Below, in pieces: positions 1 to 8,679 of a stretch of 27,883 bases of DNA. Position numbers and translations under genes: made by a program. Within the stretch, counting starts at the first letter, position 1. Each line of letters begins with the position of its first letter. The notes beneath the pieces are model-generated. The model had not been told where the DNA came from, did not search any database, and was given only the letters and a program-made list of their open reading frames with translations. Source of the stretch: Myxococcales bacterium (GTDB lineage Bacteria > Myxococcota_A > Polyangia > Polyangiales > Polyangiaceae); the NCBI GenBank assembly GCA_013298325.1, contig JAAFHJ010000009.1:1-27883 (forward strand). The letters are read 5' to 3'.

Positions 1-189
1 GAAATCGCACAAAAGGGCACAAATTCAGCCATTTCTGCGTGGGCCAGCGCCGTCGAAGCGGCTGGATTCTCCGAGGCGCCGCTGGACGCCGAGCGCGAAG
101 CGGCGGTGGGAGCGCTTCGTCCACCAGGCGAATCACCGCGGGAACCGGCGGTTGCGCGCGTCGACCCTGCCCCCAAACGACGCCCTTAG
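1..189 (+). CDS. 3' end of an unknown gene (partial, cut by window start)
   Basis: The first base is in frame with 62 sense codons ending in TAG at 187-189. The reading is Ala/Glu/Pro-rich, with an amphipathic stretch (AISAWASAVEAAG) and then a basic, proline-rich tail ending KRRP. Base composition by codon position looks coding and no start is needed because the gene begins before the window. I do not recognise the family. It runs in the same direction as ftsY, about 230 bases upstream. A competing ATG frame at 39-287 is Arg/Gly-rich and looks like a shadow. Coding status is moderately supported; function is unknown. Confidence 0.45.
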   Translation, partial: EIAQKGTNSAISAWASAVEAAGFSEAPLDAEREAAVGALRPPGESPREPAVARVDPAPKRRP

Positions 190-283
190 GTCGCCGTCGC
201 GCCTGGACACGACGATTCTTTGGCTCCGATGGTCTCGCAAACCGCGGGAAACGGCCGCGGCGCAACCGCACGCTGTTTCGTTG

Positions 284-311
284 TTGACGGGTGCAACGGC
301 GGCTCTTTAGA
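284..311 (+). promoter_or_regulatory. Candidate promoter for ftsY
   Basis: TTGACG at 284-289 is followed after 16 bases by TTTAGA at 306-311. The -35 matches the sigma70 consensus well and the -10 only partly. It lies about 105 bases upstream of the ftsY start, between the end of the previous frame and ftsY. Nothing else obvious is seen in 190-417. Confidence 0.35.
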
Positions 312-417
312 ACCGACAGGCCCATCGGTGCCTTAGGGCGCCGAATCTGGTCCGGCGGGTGACGCCGGGCATGCCGCGAAGCCCTCGCAGCGAACCAAGC
401 CCAAGATCTCGCAGGAC

Positions 418-1683
418 ATGGATACCAAAACGCTCCTCGCCCTCGTCGCCGTCGCCCTCGTGGTGATCGCCCTGGTGTTCGCGTTCCGCAAGAAGCCGGA
501 ACTGCCGAGCGCGGAAGAGCCGGAACCCAAACTCCCAGAAAAGACTTCGGATAAGCCGAAAGAGGCAAAGCCGGCGCCGCGCCTCGATCACGAAGACCGT
601 GCGAGCAAGCCGGCCGCTGCGAAGGCGCCGAGCGTGCCTGCCCCCGCTCCCGAGCCCGCAGCGCCCGTCAAGGCCCCGTCGGTCGCACCGGCTCCGGTCG
701 CCGTCGCAAAGCCCGCAAAGCCGGCTCGGAAAGCGGCCGACGCGGCGGAAGTGAAGATCCTCGAGCGTGGTCTGAAGCAGACCCGCGGCGGTTTTTTTGC
801 GCGGCTGAAAGAGCTTTTCGTCGGGAAGAAGGAAATCGATCCGGCGCTCCTCGATCAAATCGAGGAGGTCCTTCTCACGAGCGACGTCGGCGTGAAGACG
901 ACGCAGAAGTTGCTGGATAACCTGAAGGAACGCCTGTCACGGGCCGAACTCAAGGATGAGGATGCGGTCTTCGCTGCACTCCGCGAGGATGCGCTGGAGA
1001 TGATGTCCCTCCCCGGCGGGCCGATCGTCGCCCGGAGCGGCGAACCGACCGTCGTCCTCATGGTCGGTGTGAATGGCGTCGGCAAGACGACGACGATCGG
1101 GAAGCTCGCGACACGCGCTACCCACGACGGCAAGAAGGTCATGCTCGGCGCCGGGGACACCTTCCGCGCCGCAGCCGTGCAGCAGCTCGAAGTGTGGGGG
1201 AAGCGCGTTGGCGCCGACGTCGTGCGCGGAAAAGAAGGCGGGGACCCGGGTGCGGTCGCCTTCGAGGCCACCACCAAAGCCAAAGAGGCTGGCGTTGACC
1301 TTCTCTTCGTCGACACCGCCGGGCGCCTTCAAAGCAAGGCCCCGTTGATGGACGAGCTTCGCAAAGTACGTAAGACGATTGCGAAAGCGATGGACGGAGC
1401 CCCGCACGAGACGCTCCTCGTCCTCGACGCAACGACTGGACAAAACGGCCTCAATCAGGCTGCGCTGTTCCGAGATGCGGTTCCGCTCACCGGAATCGTC
1501 CTCACCAAACTTGATGGAACCGCCAAAGGGGGAATCGTTCTCGCTATTTGCGACGAACTTCAGCTCCCAGTGCGCTACATCGGCCTCGGCGAACGCGCGG
1601 AAGACCTTCGGGAATTCGCTGCGGACGCATTTGTCGAGGCGCTCTTCGCCCGTGAGTCCGCAGGAGGCGGCGAGAATGCCTGA
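418..1683 (+). CDS. ftsY: Signal recognition particle receptor FtsY
   Basis: A 421-residue SRP-receptor GTPase that docks SRP-ribosome complexes at the Sec translocon. The N-terminus has a hydrophobic segment (about residues 6-22) ending in FRKK, then an Ala/Pro/Lys/Glu-rich linker to about residue 110, then the N domain and the G domain. GTPase motifs are all present: P-loop GVNGVGKTT near 217, DTFRAAAVQQL near 247, DTAGRL near 299, TKLDGTAKGG near 363 and the closing GLGE. This length and the transmembrane-plus-linker N-terminus suit FtsY rather than Ffh, which lacks the anchor and has an M domain. The start ATG is preceded by a weak AGGA immediately upstream; no in-frame alternative is better. 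The gene stands alone, with a 200-base gap to the next gene. Confidence 0.97.
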   Translation: MDTKTLLALVAVALVVIALVFAFRKKPELPSAEEPEPKLPEKTSDKPKEAKPAPRLDHEDRASKPAAAKAPSVPAPAPEPAAPVKAPSVAPAPVAVAKPAKPARKAADAAEVKILERGLKQTRGGFFARLKELFVGKKEIDPALLDQIEEVLLTSDVGVKTTQKLLDNLKERLSRAELKDEDAVFAALREDALEMMSLPGGPIVARSGEPTVVLMVGVNGVGKTTTIGKLATRATHDGKKVMLGAGDTFRAAAVQQLEVWGKRVGADVVRGKEGGDPGAVAFEATTKAKEAGVDLLFVDTAGRLQSKAPLMDELRKVRKTIAKAMDGAPHETLLVLDATTGQNGLNQAALFRDAVPLTGIVLTKLDGTAKGGIVLAICDELQLPVRYIGLGERAEDLREFAADAFVEALFARESAGGGENA

Positions 1684-1719
1684 AGTTTCGCGCGTCACGA
1701 GAAAGTCTCAACGACGTGG

Positions 1720-1749
1720 TTGTGTTCGCGAAAAACCGCGTGATATAGT
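1720..1749 (+). promoter_or_regulatory. Candidate promoter for the beta-barrel gene pair
   Basis: TTGTGT (1720-1725) and TATAGT (1744-1749, five of six matches to the -10 consensus) are separated by 18 bases. The element lies in the gap after ftsY, about 135 bases before the first beta-barrel start codon, leaving a long leader. Confidence 0.45.
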
Positions 1750-1884
1750 CGCCGCCGCTTTCCCCAGGCACGGCGATTCTACAAAGAATTTCGCCGTTTG
1801 GACCGCCGACCCGAAGGGTGGCCGAGTGAATGTCAGGGGCCGAATCTCACGTGAGCGAGTTCGGCCGGATCTCAAGGGGTTACG

Positions 1885-2958
1885 ATGAAGCAGGCGCGAT
1901 GGTGGCTCCTCTTGGCCGCGGCGACACTCGCGGTACCGACGGAAGCCTTTGCACAGAACAAAAAGGCGCCTGCGGCGCCGGCCGGTAAACCCGCGCCGGC
2001 AGCCGGTGCGCCCGCGGCCGGAGCGGCTGCGGGAGGGGTCGTCGATCTTGACGCCCCAGGTCCGGCAACGGGTGCGCCCGCCGGGACGAATGGAGCAGCC
2101 GCAGGCGGCGCCATCGATCTCGACGGCCCCCAGCCCAACAACGGCGCAGGCGCAGGAACTGGCGGTACCGACACCGGGACCGGCAGCATTTGCGATATCG
2201 ACCCGAACGCACCCGCGTGCGGGAAGTCGACCGACCCGGCGAAAAGCCCCGCGCTGCGCGTGCTGAAGCCGGACGTTTACGCCGTGCAGCAGATCTACGC
2301 GCTTCGCAAGAACCGCCTTGAGCTGAATCCCTACTGGGGCTTCTCGCTCAACGACCAGTTCGTCAGCCACCCGGGACCGGGCCTGGCGGTGAACTATTAC
2401 ATCACGAACGTCCTCGCGGTCGGCGTGAACGGCAACTACTACGGGTCGTTCAACAGCGACTCCGAGTTCAACTTCCAGAACCGCCGCGCGACCCGTCTCG
2501 CGGTGCCGCTCACCGAGTATCTCGCGGGCGGTAACTTGAACTTCACGTACGTACCTGTGTACGGAAAGTTCTCCGGTTTCTCGAACTTTATCTTCCACTT
2601 CGACACCTACGTCGTCGGCGGAATCGGGGCCATCTGGACGAAGCCGATCGCGGTTATCGACCCGGACAACCGGAAGTTCGAACAGAAGATGAAGCTCGAC
2701 TTCAACGCGGGCCTCGGTCTGCGCGTCTTCTTCAACCGCTGGTTCGCCGTTAACCTCGAGATTCGCGACTACATTTACAACGAGCAACTCGAGGCGACGA
2801 CCATCTCGAAGAGTTCGTCGGATCCGAAGTATGCCTCGGCGCCGGAACGCGATCCGTCTACGTGGTATGGGCAGAATAGCCTCACGAACAACGTGCAGGC
2901 CCAGATCGGGGTCAGCCTCTTCCTCCCGCCCTCGTGGGAGTATCGGTTGCCGAAATGA
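1885..2958 (+). CDS. Outer-membrane beta-barrel protein, myxobacterial type (first of pair)
   Basis: A 357-residue secreted protein. It has a signal peptide (residues 1-23, cleavage after AFA), an Ala/Gly/Pro low-complexity stretch to about residue 95 with two Cys in CDIDPNAPAC, and a C-terminal domain of alternating aromatic/hydrophobic strands (for example LELNPYWGFSLND, AVNYYITNVLAVGVNGNYYG) ending near SLFLPPSWEY. This resembles the outer-membrane beta-barrel domain found widely in myxobacteria (my recollection of family TIGR04565; not searched). AAGGGG stands six bases before the ATG. Its stop overlaps the next gene in ATGA, so the two are translationally coupled. Similar barrels serve in myxobacterial envelope and gliding complexes, but no specific role can be read here. 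Confidence 0.8.
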   Translation: MKQARWWLLLAAATLAVPTEAFAQNKKAPAAPAGKPAPAAGAPAAGAAAGGVVDLDAPGPATGAPAGTNGAAAGGAIDLDGPQPNNGAGAGTGGTDTGTGSICDIDPNAPACGKSTDPAKSPALRVLKPDVYAVQQIYALRKNRLELNPYWGFSLNDQFVSHPGPGLAVNYYITNVLAVGVNGNYYGSFNSDSEFNFQNRRATRLAVPLTEYLAGGNLNFTYVPVYGKFSGFSNFIFHFDTYVVGGIGAIWTKPIAVIDPDNRKFEQKMKLDFNAGLGLRVFFNRWFAVNLEIRDYIYNEQLEATTISKSSSDPKYASAPERDPSTWYGQNSLTNNVQAQIGVSLFLPPSWEYRLPK

Positions 2959-3851
2959 GCGAGACGAACATGAAGCGTTGGTTCAAAGCTCTCTCCGCCG
3001 GTCTCCTCGCGCTCGCCGCGGTGGCATCGGCCCCCAAGTCCGCTCAGGCGCAAGAGATTCAGCTCACCGGTCCCCTCGCGGGCGCACCGGCTGTGCGGAA
3101 GCTCCGCCTGTACCGAGAAGGCCGCTTCGAAATCGCTCCGACGGTTTCGTTCACCCTTCTCGATGAGTACCGCCGAACGATCTTCGCCGGCGCGCGCCTC
3201 AACTACAATCTGACCGAATGGGCGGCCATCGGCGTTTACGGCGCCTATGGCGCCGCAAGCCTCGCCACCGACCTCACGACCCAGGTCGATGCGAAGTCGC
3301 CCCGGTACCTCGGACCGGGGAGTCCTTCCGATCCCAAGGCCGATCCCCCCGCGGGAAGCACGGCGATTCGCAACCCGAACGTAGCAAAGTCGTTCGACGA
3401 GCAGACCGCACGCCTTCAGTGGATCGCGGCTCCCCAGCTCACGCTGGTACCGTTCCGCGGGAAGCTCGCGCTCTTCGAGAAGGCTTTCGTCGATACGGAC
3501 GCTTACATCCACCTCGGTGTCGCTGCAGTCGGTGTCAAAGACCGTAAGGACTGTGGGGCGGCAGGGCAGTCGAAGTGCTCCGCGGACTACGAAACGGCCT
3601 CGCGAGTGGCCGTTGCCCCGACCTTTGGTCTTGGCCTTACGTTCTACCCGAGCGATCTCGTGAGCTTCGGCTTCGAGTATCGCGCCCTCCCCTTCTCGTG
3701 GAACCGTGCCGGTTTTGATACCCGTGGAAGCGGGACCGACGGCAAGTTCCCCGATGGGAAGATCAACTCGGACGATCGGACCTTCAAGTTCAATCAGATG
3801 GTCAGCATCTTCGTCGGCTTCTCCCTCGGGGATCGCAAGACGAGCGAGTGA
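2955..3851 (+). CDS. Outer-membrane beta-barrel protein, myxobacterial type (second of pair)
   Basis: A 298-residue partner of the preceding barrel. I chose ATG 2955 because it overlaps the upstream stop as ATGA; ATG 2970, which begins directly at the signal peptide (MKRWFKALSAGLLALAAVAS), is an equally reasonable start, and GTG 2934 is less likely. After the signal peptide (ending SAQA) the protein has the same plan as its neighbour: a KLRLYREGRFEIAPTVSFTL strand near the start, NYNLTEWAAIGVYGAYG, and a closing MVSIFVGFSLGDR strand. The two look like tandem paralogues that may work together in the outer membrane. Two Cys (in DCGAAGQSKC) sit in a loop and could pair. The gene ends in front of a strong hairpin. 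Confidence 0.8.
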   Translation: MSETNMKRWFKALSAGLLALAAVASAPKSAQAQEIQLTGPLAGAPAVRKLRLYREGRFEIAPTVSFTLLDEYRRTIFAGARLNYNLTEWAAIGVYGAYGAASLATDLTTQVDAKSPRYLGPGSPSDPKADPPAGSTAIRNPNVAKSFDEQTARLQWIAAPQLTLVPFRGKLALFEKAFVDTDAYIHLGVAAVGVKDRKDCGAAGQSKCSADYETASRVAVAPTFGLGLTFYPSDLVSFGFEYRALPFSWNRAGFDTRGSGTDGKFPDGKINSDDRTFKFNQMVSIFVGFSLGDRKTSE

Positions 3852-3872
3852 ACTTCCGCGATGGCGGACGAA

Positions 3873-3902
3873 ACGGAGTCCAGGGTTCGCCCCGGGCTCC
3901 GT
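3873..3902 (+). terminator. Hairpin after the beta-barrel genes
   Basis: ACGGAGTCCAGGG (3873-3885) pairs with CCCCGGGCTCCGT (3890-3902) around a TTCG loop, with one G-U pair and one A-C mismatch. It lies 21 bases after the stop at 3851 and between convergent genes. The following bases (TCTCCGTTTG) are only weakly T-rich, so this is a likely but imperfect intrinsic terminator. Confidence 0.6.
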
Positions 3903-4041
3903 TCTCCGTTTGTCGAAGGCGACCCCCTAGACCTGAGCCCCGACGACGAAACGCCCTCGCATCGCCCCCCAAACGGTTCCGCCTGGACAGCTCGGCGTAG
4001 GTGTGGGGAAAGCGCGTCGATCCGTCCCGGTCGGAAACGGT

Positions 4042-5160
4042 CTAGTTCGCGTCGAGGGTCGCGCGACGCATGCTGACGTTCATCAGCAGCCCTATTCCGA
4101 GCAATATTGTCAAGACGCTCGATCCTCCGGCAGAAAACAGGGGGAGCGTCACGCCGACGACCGGGAGGATGCCGGTCACCATGCCGAGATTGAAGAAGGC
4201 GTGCCAGAAGATAAGGGCACCGACCCCGATCGCAAGAACGGCGCCGAACCGATCCTTCGCCGTCGCCGCGATCCGCACCGCCCACAGCACGATAAAAAGA
4301 TAGACGGAAACGAGCACGAGGCACCCGACGAAGCCCCAGTCCTCCGCGTAGACCGCGAACGGGAAGTCAGAATGCTGATCGGGAATGAAGAGGTACTGAT
4401 TTTGGGACCCCTTCATGAATCCTTGGCCAGAGAAACTCCCATTTCCAATCGCGACTCGCGCGTGGTGGGCGTGCCAGCCGGAGCCCTTGATGTTGGCTTC
4501 TGGATTCAAGAAGCTCGTGACGCGCTCCTTCTGGTAGTCGTGGAGAATATAATTCCAGACCACCGGAAGCGTGACGATCAGGAAGGTGCCGAGCTTCGCG
4601 AGCGACTGCCAACGAATTCGCGTCATCAAGCAAATCGTGACGAAAATTAGTCCGTTGATGAGGGCGGTCCCCAAGTCGGGCTGCTTGAAAATCAGCGCGA
4701 CGGGCACGCCGGCGATCGCGGCAGGGATCGCCAAATCCTTCAAAGTACGCCCTTCGACGCCCCCTTTCGAGTCGTCATGAAGGTACTTTGCGAGCGCGAT
4801 CACAAGGAAGAGCTTCATGAATTCAGAGGGCTGAAAACTGAAGCTTCCGATGTAAATCCAGCGCGAACTTCCTCGAATATCTCGTCCGAGAATGAAGACG
4901 AGAATCAGAAGCACAATACCGACCACGTAGAGCACGTATCCGAGGCGCTCGTAGTGGCGGTAGTCGATGGCTGCAACCACGGTCGCAAAGATGCCACCGA
5001 TGACAAACCAATAGATTTGTTGGAGGTGAAAGTCAGCGAGGGCGGCGCGAGCGGCGCTCGTCGCGGAGTAGAGATTGACGACACCGATCACGCCGAGCAT
5101 GCAGGCGGCGAGAAAGAGGGCCCAGTCGATTTCGAGGCGGTTTCGGGTGGTGGTCGCCAC
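4042..5160 (-). CDS. rodA: Peptidoglycan glycosyltransferase RodA (SEDS family)
   Basis: A 372-residue polytopic membrane protein with about ten hydrophobic helices. SEDS proteins polymerise lipid II into glycan strands and RodA works with PBP2 in the elongasome. Family signatures are visible: SSRWIYIGSFSFQPSEFMKL (about 98-117), KQPDLGTA (159-166) and FIPDQHSDF (259-266), where D265 aligns with the essential Asp of the E. coli FLPERHTDF motif. Pairing with PBP2 and the mre genes makes RodA, not FtsW, the right name. It starts with GTG at 5160, one base after the mrdA stop, with AGGAG five bases upstream lying inside the end of mrdA. A nearby ATG at 5165 is in another frame. It is the last gene of the shape operon. 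Confidence 0.96.
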   Translation of the reverse strand: MATTTRNRLEIDWALFLAACMLGVIGVVNLYSATSAARAALADFHLQQIYWFVIGGIFATVVAAIDYRHYERLGYVLYVVGIVLLILVFILGRDIRGSSRWIYIGSFSFQPSEFMKLFLVIALAKYLHDDSKGGVEGRTLKDLAIPAAIAGVPVALIFKQPDLGTALINGLIFVTICLMTRIRWQSLAKLGTFLIVTLPVVWNYILHDYQKERVTSFLNPEANIKGSGWHAHHARVAIGNGSFSGQGFMKGSQNQYLFIPDQHSDFPFAVYAEDWGFVGCLVLVSVYLFIVLWAVRIAATAKDRFGAVLAIGVGALIFWHAFFNLGMVTGILPVVGVTLPLFSAGGSSVLTILLGIGLLMNVSMRRATLDAN

Positions 5161-5161
5161 G

Positions 5162-7174
5162 TCATCTCCTCGGTTCGGGGCGTGCGGGATGGGTCGGAGC
5201 GTGCGCCCCCTCGTGCTTCAGGCGAACGTAGTCCCGAACGACCTGAATCGCGACCGGGGCGGCCGCCTTCGGGCCCGACCGGCCGTGCTCGATAAAGACG
5301 ACGACGGCGACCTCGGGTGCCGAGGACGGATAGAAGCTCGCGAACCAGGCGTGGTCTTGGCTCTTGTACCAACCGACACGGGGATCTTCGTCGGGCTTCG
5401 GCACGTAACCTGTCTGAACCGTTCCCGTTTTTCCGGAAATATCGAGGGACGGGTCGCGCACCGGGTAGGCGGTTCCGAGTTCGTCGTTCACGACGGCGTG
5501 GAGACCTGCCTGAACCTTCGCGAGCGTGTCTGGCGAAACATGTGCCTTCTGCCGGACGCGCGGGGAAAAGTCTTGGTAGACCGTCCCGTCGCTCGTCTCC
5601 AAAGATCGAACGATCTGCGGCGAATAGACGGTCCCGCCGTTTCCGATCGCCGCATAGGCGAGCGCAAGCTGAACCGGTGTCACCAGGACGGCACCCTGCC
5701 CGATCGCCGTGTTCAGCGTGAAGCCGATGCGGAACTGCCCCCGATAGCGGAGCGTGTACCAGGCGCGCGTCGGCATCTTCCCCGGCGATTCCGGATTGAT
5801 CGAGAGGCCCGTCTTCTGGCCAAGGCCGAATTCATTGCCAATTTGCGCAATGCGGTCGACGCCGATGGCCTCGCCAAGCTTGAAAAAGTAAATGTTGCAG
5901 CTCTCGGCGATCGACTGTTTGAGGTTGACCTGGCCGTGATGGTGGGTGCAGCGGAACGGGCGCTTGCCGTAATAGAGGACGCCGTCGCAGTGAATGGTGT
6001 CTTTGGGGTCGACGAGTTTCCCTTCGAGCGCGGCCATTGCCGTGAATGCTTTGAAGGTTGAGCCGGGCGGAAAGGCGCCCGTCATCGTCTTGTCGAGCAT
6101 CGGATGGAGCGGATCGAAGGCGAGCTTTCGGATCGTCTCGCGGCGCCTTTCGCGGCCGCCGGTACCGGAGAGGTCGTTCGGGTCGAAGTCGGGCTTGCTG
6201 TAGAGTGCTCGAATTCGGCCACTTTTTACGTCGACCACAACGACCGCACCGGACAAATGGGGGCGCATCGCCTTTTCGATGGCGGCGACGAGGTCGATGT
6301 CGACGGTCAATCGGAGGTCGCGGCCGGCGATCGGATCCTGGCGGTGGGGCTCATCGACGAGGCGGTCGGCGTCGGGGCCGCCGCGGTAGCGGCCGCGGGC
6401 GTCCACAACACGCTTTTCCCAGCCGCGCTGCCCGCGAAGGTGCGCTTCCCAACCGCGCTCGATGCCGGTGGCGCCGATGCTGTCGCCCGCGTCGTACCCG
6501 AGCGGGTTGTACTTCTGCCGCTCCTCGGCGGTCATGAGCTCGTAGCCCTCGGGCCGAAACTTCTGCAACGCCTCGAAATCAATCTCGGAAACGTAACCCA
6601 TCATGTGGGCGCCGAGGTTCTTAAACGGGTAGAACCGGACCGGCGATTGAACGACTTCCGCGCCGACCATTTCTTGCGGGTGCTGCCGTATTTCCGCAAC
6701 AATATCGCGTGCAACGTCCTCGCGAACGAGGATCGCGCGCCAACAGGGGCTGCGGTCGTCGTCCTCGCGGCAGACGTCTTTAATCTTCGTTTCGAGGCGG
6801 TTGCGCTCGTCCGGGTTCAGGCGGAGGGCGTCGGCGATCCGCGGGAGGGTATCGACCTCTTCCTTTCGTTTCCGCCCCTTCTTCGGGGGACGGGCGGTCG
6901 GCATCACGCGCCCGGGGACGAGGTAGACGTTGTATGCGGGGCGGGAACTCGCGAGAATTCTTCCCTTTTCGTCGCGGATTACGCCACGCGTCGTCGCGAT
7001 GCGGACCCGGCGAATGATGTTCTCGTGAGCCATCTGCCGATAGTCGGCCCCCTCAAGCACCTGAAGCTGGAAGAGTCGCCCGAGAATCGTGAGAAAGGCA
7101 AGCACAGCCCCAAGAGCGATCCACTTGTAACGCTTACGAAATTCGCCGATGTCCGAGCGGGGCGCAAGAAACAT
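5162..7174 (-). CDS. mrdA: Penicillin-binding protein 2 (peptidoglycan transpeptidase)
   Basis: A 670-residue class B PBP that cross-links lateral-wall peptidoglycan. It has a short cytoplasmic tail, one transmembrane helix (about residues 16-34, KWIALGAVLAFLTILGRLF), a dimerisation domain from TRGVIRDEKGRILA onward, and the transpeptidase domain with STFK (nucleophile S372), SCN (S425-N427) and KTG (582-584). The frame is open upstream to 7828, but that extension lies over mreD and is Arg/Pro-rich; ATG 7174, sharing TGATG with the mreD stop, is the natural start and gives the usual N-terminus. An insert rich in Lys/Arg (RPPKKGRKRK) follows the first strands. It is followed by rodA after one base, so the transpeptidase and its SEDS partner are co-expressed. 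Confidence 0.95.
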   Translation of the reverse strand: MFLAPRSDIGEFRKRYKWIALGAVLAFLTILGRLFQLQVLEGADYRQMAHENIIRRVRIATTRGVIRDEKGRILASSRPAYNVYLVPGRVMPTARPPKKGRKRKEEVDTLPRIADALRLNPDERNRLETKIKDVCREDDDRSPCWRAILVREDVARDIVAEIRQHPQEMVGAEVVQSPVRFYPFKNLGAHMMGYVSEIDFEALQKFRPEGYELMTAEERQKYNPLGYDAGDSIGATGIERGWEAHLRGQRGWEKRVVDARGRYRGGPDADRLVDEPHRQDPIAGRDLRLTVDIDLVAAIEKAMRPHLSGAVVVVDVKSGRIRALYSKPDFDPNDLSGTGGRERRRETIRKLAFDPLHPMLDKTMTGAFPPGSTFKAFTAMAALEGKLVDPKDTIHCDGVLYYGKRPFRCTHHHGQVNLKQSIAESCNIYFFKLGEAIGVDRIAQIGNEFGLGQKTGLSINPESPGKMPTRAWYTLRYRGQFRIGFTLNTAIGQGAVLVTPVQLALAYAAIGNGGTVYSPQIVRSLETSDGTVYQDFSPRVRQKAHVSPDTLAKVQAGLHAVVNDELGTAYPVRDPSLDISGKTGTVQTGYVPKPDEDPRVGWYKSQDHAWFASFYPSSAPEVAVVVFIEHGRSGPKAAAPVAIQVVRDYVRLKHEGAHAPTHPARPEPRR

Positions 7175-7785
7175 CAGCGCGGCTCCGTCGTCGCGCGTTC
7201 GCCACGCGTGCCGGCGGCGACGGTGAGGCCGCGGTCGGCCTTGCTCGTCGCAGCAGTCCACGCGAGCAAACGCACGCCCAGGTGGAAGACGAAAGGTGCG
7301 AAGAGGGCCGTCGAAATTGCGTGGGGAAACGAAATCTTCCAGAGTGCGCGAGGCACCCAGGTATCTCGGCCAAAGATCGCGAGAAGACCAAGAAGCATCG
7401 CGCTCTTCACCAATGTGAAGGCGAAGGTGAGCAGGACCTGCATCCACCGCGCTTGCGCCGCGAGCCGAATTCCGGCCCCGCGGGCGGTGATGAACAGCGC
7501 CACATACGTGAAACTGTAGAGGCCAACCGGCGCCATGCCGACGAGGTCGGTCGCGTAGCCAAGCACGAACGCGACGGAGGCGCCGCGGAGCAGCGGAAAC
7601 TCCTGGACGCCCATGAAGAGAATAAGCGGTAGCGTCAGTGCGGGAGTAATCCCCGGAATCATGAGGAATCCGTGGGGGATATGCGCAACGGCGAAGAGCT
7701 TTCCGAGAAGGCGGAGGAGGCGGAAAAAGTGCTCTTGGGCGAGAACAAGGAGCAGTCCCGCAATGAAAAAGGCCGTATTCCTCAC
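7174..7785 (-). CDS. mreD: Rod-shape-determining membrane protein MreD
   Basis: A 203-residue, highly hydrophobic protein with about five to six predicted helices and a charged C-terminal tail. MreD is a membrane component of the elongasome and is poorly conserved in sequence; the identification rests on its size, topology, the GYATDLVGMAPVGLYSFTYV segment typical of MreD, and its place between mreC and mrdA. It begins with GTG at 7785 in a GTGA overlap with the mreC stop and ends in a TGATG overlap with mrdA, so translation is probably coupled at both ends. Confidence 0.9.
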   Translation of the reverse strand: MRNTAFFIAGLLLVLAQEHFFRLLRLLGKLFAVAHIPHGFLMIPGITPALTLPLILFMGVQEFPLLRGASVAFVLGYATDLVGMAPVGLYSFTYVALFITARGAGIRLAAQARWMQVLLTFAFTLVKSAMLLGLLAIFGRDTWVPRALWKISFPHAISTALFAPFVFHLGVRLLAWTAATSKADRGLTVAAGTRGERATTEPR

Positions 7786-8657
7786 GGCTTGGGGGCTCCC
7801 GGCTTTGCAGCCCCCTTTGTATCGTCAAGCTCGCCGGGCGGCGTCGTCAGGATAAGCACAGAGTCGAGGCGGGAAAAGTCGACGGTCGGCTCCGCTTCAA
7901 CCTCCTGATCGCGACCGATCTCCTGCTTGTTGACCTTCGTGACTCGGGCGACGGGAATGCCACGCGGGAACCACTTCCCTTTCCCGGAAGTCACAAGTAA
8001 ATCGCCAACTTCAACGCTGTCGCGCGAATCGACCATCTCGACTTTGCAGGTGTATTTCGTCGGATCACCCGTGCCGCGTACAAAGGCGCGAGCGCGCGTA
8101 ACTTCATCTTCCACGTCAATGCCGAAGGCCGCGTCGACGGAGAGCTGCACAGAAATGCTATCTCCGGAAACCCATTGGACGGTTCCGACGACACCGGCCG
8201 ACGTAATCACGGGCATGTGTGGACGTACGTTTCGGGAACCGCGATCGAGAACAACGCGAGTAACGCGAAAAAACTCTGTGATATCGGTTCCGACGACCTG
8301 CGCCGATACGGTATCGCCAGGTGTCCCCTCTTTGAGCTGGAGCAGCTTGCGCAATTCACGGTTCTCCGCTTCCGCACGTTCAAGCTTGTGAACCTGCTCA
8401 CGGAGGCGTGCATTCTCGTAGGAAAGGCGTTCGTTTTCTTCTTTTACATCGACGAGATAGATGTAGTCGGAGAAGAAGTTCGAAATTCCGCGCGCACCGC
8501 TCGCGACGACGAATTCAATGGGGGCACTAACCTGCAAGAGCGCGCGATCCATACCGTTCAGATTCTCGGGGCGCTTGACGTTTGCGCGGAGAAAGAAAAA
8601 CGGAACAGTCAAAAGCAAGACCACGAGGGTCACGTCTCGATAGCGCTTCCAGGCCAC
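7782..8657 (-). CDS. mreC: Rod-shape-determining protein MreC
   Basis: A 291-residue periplasmic scaffold that links MreB to PBP2. It has a single N-terminal transmembrane helix (about residues 9-25), a coiled coil rich in Glu/Leu/Arg (about 71-108), and a beta-rich C-terminal domain including GVVGTVQWVSGDSISVQL and GDLLVTSGKGKWFPRGIPV, the conserved MreC core. The Pro/Lys/Ala tail is low complexity. The start is GTG 8657, 22 bases after the mreB stop; no strong ribosome-binding site is visible, which suggests re-initiation after mreB. Confidence 0.95.
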   Translation of the reverse strand: MAWKRYRDVTLVVLLLTVPFFFLRANVKRPENLNGMDRALLQVSAPIEFVVASGARGISNFFSDYIYLVDVKEENERLSYENARLREQVHKLERAEAENRELRKLLQLKEGTPGDTVSAQVVGTDITEFFRVTRVVLDRGSRNVRPHMPVITSAGVVGTVQWVSGDSISVQLSVDAAFGIDVEDEVTRARAFVRGTGDPTKYTCKVEMVDSRDSVEVGDLLVTSGKGKWFPRGIPVARVTKVNKQEIGRDQEVEAEPTVDFSRLDSVLILTTPPGELDDTKGAAKPGAPKP

Positions 8658-8679
8658 GGTAATTCGATCGCCACCGGCC

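Noticed and set aside
39..287. 82-codon frame at the window start
   Set aside because: Arg/Gly-rich shadow overlapping the better coding frame that ends at 189.
3861..4076. 71-codon plus-strand frame after the beta barrels
   Set aside because: It contains the terminator hairpin and runs into rodA; no ribosome-binding site or recognisable feature.
5075..7519. Plus-strand frames of 328 and 471 codons
   Set aside because: They are mirror frames of mrdA and the end of rodA, which carry complete PBP2 and SEDS motifs on the other strand.
7175..7828. N-terminal extension of PBP2
   Set aside because: The frame stays open but lies over mreD, and the extension is Arg/Pro-rich. ATG 7174 sharing TGATG with mreD explains the gene.
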